DNA of 8,586 bases from an uncultured Clostridia bacterium (lineage in GTDB: Bacteria; Bacillota; Clostridia; Lachnospirales; Lachnospiraceae): NCBI GenBank assembly GCA_946623485.1, contig CAMORF010000085.1, forward strand, positions 1 to 8,586, in the 5' to 3' direction. The position numbers and the translations under genes were made by a program. Each line of letters begins with the position of its first letter. Position 1 is the first letter of the stretch. This document shows, one piece after another, positions 6,018 to 8,586 of this stretch. The notes under the pieces were generated by a model, which was not told the DNA's origin, did no database searches, and was given only the letters and a program-made list of their open reading frames with translations.

Positions 6018-7625
6018 ATGAGGAAAATCCGGCATATCCTGTGTGTTGTGTCTGTGTGGATTCTTTCTGTGCTTATTTTGTCCCAGGCAGTTTTTTGCGA
6101 GGAGGTTGTCGGGGATGCCGCCGAAAATGCAGTTTCGGAAGAACGGACGATTGACCCTGGCGAGATCCTCAGCTCGTTTTTCAAGCAAGTCCGGGAAGCA
6201 GTCGATGGCATTACGGTGCCTGATTTTGAGGGAAATGTGCATGTAAATGCCCTGGACAGGATGCGGGATGCGATTGCGGAGCATTACCGCTCCGAGGATG
6301 ATATGTCCTGGATCCAACATGCGGATCTCCTGCTTCAGGGAACCGCGAATGAGACCAATGGGGCCGACCTGGAAGCGACGCTTTTGTTCAATGATACGAA
6401 GCTTTATCATCTGCTTGCCGCCTTCGACCGTGCGGAAAATATTCTTTATTTTGTCTGCCCGGAATTAAAGGAGACTGTAGTTGCGTTCCCGATCGGGGAC
6501 TTTTCCGCGGATGCGCAGACGATTACGGGGCGGAAGGTCACCCCGGAGATGATCGCGGATTATACGACCCTCCTGACGGAACTCAATGACCTGATCCGGA
6601 CCATTTCCCTGGAGGAACTGGAGCGGGAGGTGAAGAAGTATACGGAAGCTCTTGGAGGGTATTTCCGCGTGGAGAAGGGCTTTACCACTGTTACGGCGGG
6701 AAGCCTTTCCGAGGAGGGGAATACGACGACCTTGTCCATCGGGAGCAGCGCATTGCAGGAGATGATCCCGGAGGCGCTCAGGCTGTTGTCTGAGGACGAA
6801 CTGCTTCAGAAGGTTATGAAGAGCCCGTTTGCGGAGCACGTGCTCCGGCTTACGATCGGGAAAAAAACATTTGGCCTGCTCCCGGAAGGAAGCCTGTGGC
6901 AGATCACGCAGCAGTATCTGACCAATGCGGCGAAGAAGGATTATTCAAAATTGCGTGAGTTCTCCGTGACTTACGCAGTTGACCGGAACCAGGTTCCGAT
7001 CCATCTCTCTGCCTCGATGGAACAGAGCGGAATGAAGGCAGAACTGTTTCAGGTCAACGCGATCCTGGATGGAGCGAATCATGCCCTCGAGGTCTCAGCG
7101 GGGCCGATGTTTGCCAGGAAGGCCGGGATACGATCGAATCAGCCTGTGGGCTTTCTGGTTCAGGGCAGCCTGAAGGATGGCGTTCTCAGGGAGACTGTGA
7201 GCCTGAAGCGGGACGGCGTGACAACTCCTGTCCTGCGGATCCAGGAAAGTGACCTGAAAGCGCTTTCGGATGGATGGCTGTCGGGAACATTTACCCTGAT
7301 CTGGAAAGGGATTGAATATAGCTGTTCGTTTTTTAAGGATGAGAACGGGATGAGGACAATGGTCTATTCTGTCAATGGGGAAGACTGGTTTGCCCTGACT
7401 GCTGACCTGAAAACGGTGGAGAGCACAAAGCTGGATGAGATCGATTCCTCAGACTCTTTTACGGTTGATTCCAGAAAGGCGTTTTTCAAGTATATGCGGG
7501 ATGCCTCCGCAATCAGGATGTTTGAGAAGCTTTCCTCGGCCGGTGTGCCGCAGGAATATGTGGATATGCTGACGGATGGGGAAGCGGCGACGGAATCCTC
7601 CCGGGAGAATACCCAGGAACGTTGA
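6018..7625 (+). CDS. Exported protein of unknown function (535 aa)
   Basis: The protein begins MRKIRHILCV with a hydrophobic stretch to about residue 24, a clear export signal. A cysteine at 27 (AVFC) invites a lipoprotein reading, but phenylalanine just before it does not fit the usual lipobox, so release by signal peptidase I is as likely. The mature part is long and acidic with no further membrane segment. It is rich in alternating strand-like segments (for example around 115-155 and 320-400) and shorter helical stretches (about 185-220), so a large beta-rich fold of the LolA/LppX sort is conceivable; that is a guess. The C-terminus (GEAATESSRENTQER) is low-complexity and has no sorting motif. 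The gene has its own promoter and an excellent ribosome binding site, and is divergent from the ABC exporter operon. I do not recognise the family with confidence. Confidence 0.85.
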   Translation: MRKIRHILCVVSVWILSVLILSQAVFCEEVVGDAAENAVSEERTIDPGEILSSFFKQVREAVDGITVPDFEGNVHVNALDRMRDAIAEHYRSEDDMSWIQHADLLLQGTANETNGADLEATLLFNDTKLYHLLAAFDRAENILYFVCPELKETVVAFPIGDFSADAQTITGRKVTPEMIADYTTLLTELNDLIRTISLEELEREVKKYTEALGGYFRVEKGFTTVTAGSLSEEGNTTTLSIGSSALQEMIPEALRLLSEDELLQKVMKSPFAEHVLRLTIGKKTFGLLPEGSLWQITQQYLTNAAKKDYSKLREFSVTYAVDRNQVPIHLSASMEQSGMKAELFQVNAILDGANHALEVSAGPMFARKAGIRSNQPVGFLVQGSLKDGVLRETVSLKRDGVTTPVLRIQESDLKALSDGWLSGTFTLIWKGIEYSCSFFKDENGMRTMVYSVNGEDWFALTADLKTVESTKLDEIDSSDSFTVDSRKAFFKYMRDASAIRMFEKLSSAGVPQEYVDMLTDGEAATESSRENTQER

Positions 7626-7666
7626 GCGATTCCGTCTGATGCTTCGGGCTTAGGAGCTGAATCGCT
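7625..7666 (+). other. Inverted repeat directly after the stop codon
   Basis: AGCGATTC (7625-7632) and GAATCGCT (7659-7666) are perfectly complementary around a 26-nt loop, starting at the last base of the TGA. No T-tract follows, so this is not a classical terminator. It may protect the 3' end or form part of a larger structure with the hairpins further right. Confidence 0.5.
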
Positions 7667-7692
7667 GTGGATCTGCCGACAGACATTGCGTC

Positions 7693-7717
7693 GCGGCAGC
7701 AATGGAATTGCTGCTGC
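7693..7717. other. Hairpin between convergent genes
   Basis: GCGGCAGCAAT (7693-7703) pairs with ATTGCTGCTGC (7707-7717) over 11 positions including one G-U, with a GGA loop. It lacks a T-tract on either strand. The left part can instead pair with CTGCCG at 7673-7678, and ATTGCTGC recurs at 7743-7750, so several mutually exclusive folds exist. I see no standard terminator for either convergent gene here. Confidence 0.5.
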
Positions 7718-7774
7718 GGACGCTGTCAGATGAAGCAGTGGAATTGCTGCTGCCGACGCGGTCAGACGAAGCGG
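7703..7774. repeat. 36-bp tandem duplication overlapping the DUF4250 stop codon
   Basis: Unit 1 (7703-7738) and unit 2 (7739-7774) match at 32 of 36 positions. Unit 2 contains the end of the minus-strand DUF4250 gene (codons for the last residues and TGA at 7762-7764). Unit 1 is an untranslated copy beyond the stop. The second unit's boundary inside the gene suggests that slippage or unequal exchange duplicated the gene's tail. Confidence 0.85.
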
Positions 7775-7944
7775 TTGAGCTTGGGGTCGTAGGTGTAGTC
7801 GATGGCGGATAGCTTTTCTTCCAGCTCTTCACGGTCCTGGTTGAAAAAACTGCACAGGTCGTCCAGGTTGGGGAATTCATCCCTGAGTTGTGTGTTGACA
7901 ACACTGAGCAGCATCATGGGGTTGTTTGGCAGCAGACTGGCCAT
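7762..7944 (-). CDS. DUF4250 domain-containing protein
   Basis: This 60-residue protein starts MASLLPNNPMMLLSVVNTQL and continues with RDEFPNLDDLCSF and the ending IDYTYDPKLNRFV. The pattern of LPNDP-MLLSxVNxxLRD, then LDxLC, then IDYxYDxxxNxFV is that of the small cytosolic DUF4250 proteins common in Clostridia. The family has no established function, and the length is typical. The start at 7944 is set by AGGAGG (7957-7952) 8 nt upstream. A GTG at 7980 would add 12 residues but lies inside the leader hairpin and lacks a ribosome binding site. The gene stands alone behind a consensus promoter and a structured leader, which suggests substantial and possibly regulated expression. Confidence 0.9.
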   Translation of the reverse strand: MASLLPNNPMMLLSVVNTQLRDEFPNLDDLCSFFNQDREELEEKLSAIDYTYDPKLNRFV

Positions 7945-7968
7945 GGATGTATCCTCCTGTGGGTTATC

Positions 7969-8036
7969 ATTCACAGACACTCCTGTGAATCGTATATTTG
8001 AGTTTCACAGAGCACGCCTGTGAATCACATATGTGA
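7969..8036 (-). promoter_or_regulatory. Twin-hairpin leader with a palindrome at the transcription start
   Basis: Three symmetric elements lie in line. TCACATATGTGA (8025-8036) is a perfect 12-bp palindrome that would cover the predicted start of the minus-strand transcript. TTCACAG/CTGTGAA (8004-8010 with 8018-8024, 7-nt loop) and ATTCACAG/CTGTGAAT (7969-7976 with 7983-7990, 6-nt loop) are two tandem hairpins in the 5' leader, 34-35 bp apart. On the coding strand the second hairpin contains CACAGGAG, which recurs as the real Shine-Dalgarno (CACAGGAGG) about 12 nt after the hairpin. This may be a protein-binding or translational control region. Confidence 0.7.
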
Positions 8037-8039
8037 GTG

Positions 8040-8069
8040 ATTATAGGCATACGGCTCTTCGCTTGTCAA
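8040..8069 (-). promoter_or_regulatory. Near-consensus promoter for the DUF4250 gene
   Basis: Minus-strand TTGACA (8069-8064) and TATAAT (8045-8040), both perfect, are separated by 18 bp. The start would fall near 8033, inside the 12-bp palindrome. The -35 box lies only about 20 bp from the start codon of the divergent gene at 8089, for which I see no good promoter of its own. Confidence 0.85.
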
Positions 8070-8088
8070 TGAAACTGGGAAAGGTGTT

Positions 8089-8586
8089 ATGATTGAGTTT
8101 CTTAGAAATCAGGAACGGTTAAGCAAGGAAGAAGAGGCGCGGATTGACAGCCGGATCCGGACGGCAATCCTCGTTCTGATCGCTGTGGCGGCCGGGATTA
8201 TCATTCTGGCGCTGGTCCGGGGCAAGCCGCCGGGAAACTGGTACCTTGCGCTGATCCTGGCGGTGCTGGGAACCGTGTGGTTTACCAGCTATGTGCTTTC
8301 CGCGATCTGGAAGCGTGCCCTTGCGGGGCGGACGGATGAACAGGTATCGGCATATCTGCGCGCTGCATTGCTCGGGCTTTGCGCGTATGCAGGACTTGGA
8401 TGGTTCCTGATTGCCATGCAGGGAAATGCAATCCTGGGCGCGGTGATCTATGTTCTGGCGATCACCGGGGCCAGGAAGCAGAAGGAGATTTACTACAAGG
8501 AGGATACGGAAGCCGGGCAGGGAATCCCTGCGGGCGCCGGATCCGGCAGGCAGTCAGACCTTGCAGGGAATGCGAATGCGTACTCA
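8089..8586 (+). CDS. Four-helix membrane protein, 3' end outside window
   Basis: An open frame of 166 codons runs from ATG 8089 to the window edge without a stop. The N-terminus is charged (MIEFLRNQERLSKEEEARID). Four hydrophobic segments follow at about 25-44, 51-74, 91-110 and 112-126, the second ending near IWKRALAGR. A hydrophilic tail begins KQKEIYYKEDTE and turns Gly/Ala/Ser-rich. AAAGG lies 4 nt before the ATG. The codon pattern matches the neighbouring genes. It is divergent from the DUF4250 gene with a 144-nt spacer. I do not recognise the family, and the missing C-terminus could hold a further domain. Confidence 0.8.
   Translation, partial: MIEFLRNQERLSKEEEARIDSRIRTAILVLIAVAAGIIILALVRGKPPGNWYLALILAVLGTVWFTSYVLSAIWKRALAGRTDEQVSAYLRAALLGLCAYAGLGWFLIAMQGNAILGAVIYVLAITGARKQKEIYYKEDTEAGQGIPAGAGSGRQSDLAGNANAYS

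Noticed and set aside
7649..7659. CTTAGGAGCTG matches the end of the 33-bp repeat in inverse orientation
   Set aside because: Only 11 bases match and the adjoining sequence differs at once, so chance is the simplest explanation.
7650..7904. Minus-strand 84-codon Ser/Thr-rich frame
   Set aside because: Its composition comes from the 36-bp repeat and the DUF4250 gene read in a wrong frame; the DUF4250 frame has the good ribosome binding site and family pattern.
7969..8036. TGTGA/TCACA elements as a CRP-type site
   Set aside because: The half-sites face the wrong way for a TGTGA-N6-TCACA site within each hairpin, and between hairpins the spacing is far too long.

Overview
The window looks like a chromosomal segment from a gut-type Clostridia bacterium, most likely a Lachnospiraceae relative. 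This rests on a moderately GC-rich coding style, strong AGGAGG-type ribosome binding sites, a DUF4250 gene, a secreted transglutaminase-like protein with choline-binding-type repeats, and a Bax-inhibitor-1/YetJ family protein. The exact taxon cannot be set from sequence alone. There is no transposase, phage gene, CRISPR array, rRNA or tRNA.

Layout, left to right. Bases 1-126 hold the tail of something encoded upstream: a 33-bp element that recurs near 2354, then a strong intrinsic terminator. A minus-strand gene (273-1175) encodes an exported transglutaminase-fold protein with N-terminal wall-binding repeats. It is read from an extended -10 promoter through a leader of about 125 nt. Divergent from it, a plus-strand promoter (TATAAT at 1461) drives a leader with a 34-bp repeat present nearly three times. 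The last copy decays into the Shine-Dalgarno of a BI-1/YetJ-like membrane protein (1603-2301). A 26-codon small ORF starts 3 nt after that gene's stop, ends in the second copy of the 33-bp element, and is followed by a bidirectional terminator shared with the convergent operon.

Bases 2439-5697 are a three-gene minus-strand operon: an ABC ATPase and two unlike ABC-2 membrane proteins that overlap by ATGA. Each membrane protein has six predicted helices and a large extracytoplasmic loop, so they probably form a heteromeric exporter. A 320-bp spacer with palindromes and direct repeats separates this operon from a divergent gene for a 535-residue exported protein of unknown function (6018-7625).

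At the right end, a structured spacer with a 36-bp tandem duplication precedes a 60-residue DUF4250 gene on the minus strand. That gene has a near-perfect promoter (TTGACA, 18 bp, TATAAT) and two tandem CTGTGAA/TTCACAG hairpins in its 5' leader. The window ends inside a plus-strand gene for a four-helix membrane protein.

The best candidates for something undescribed are the recurring MYKLFCNxS small-ORF/hairpin element just before terminators, the repeat-built leader of the BI-1 gene, and the twin-hairpin leader of the DUF4250 gene.
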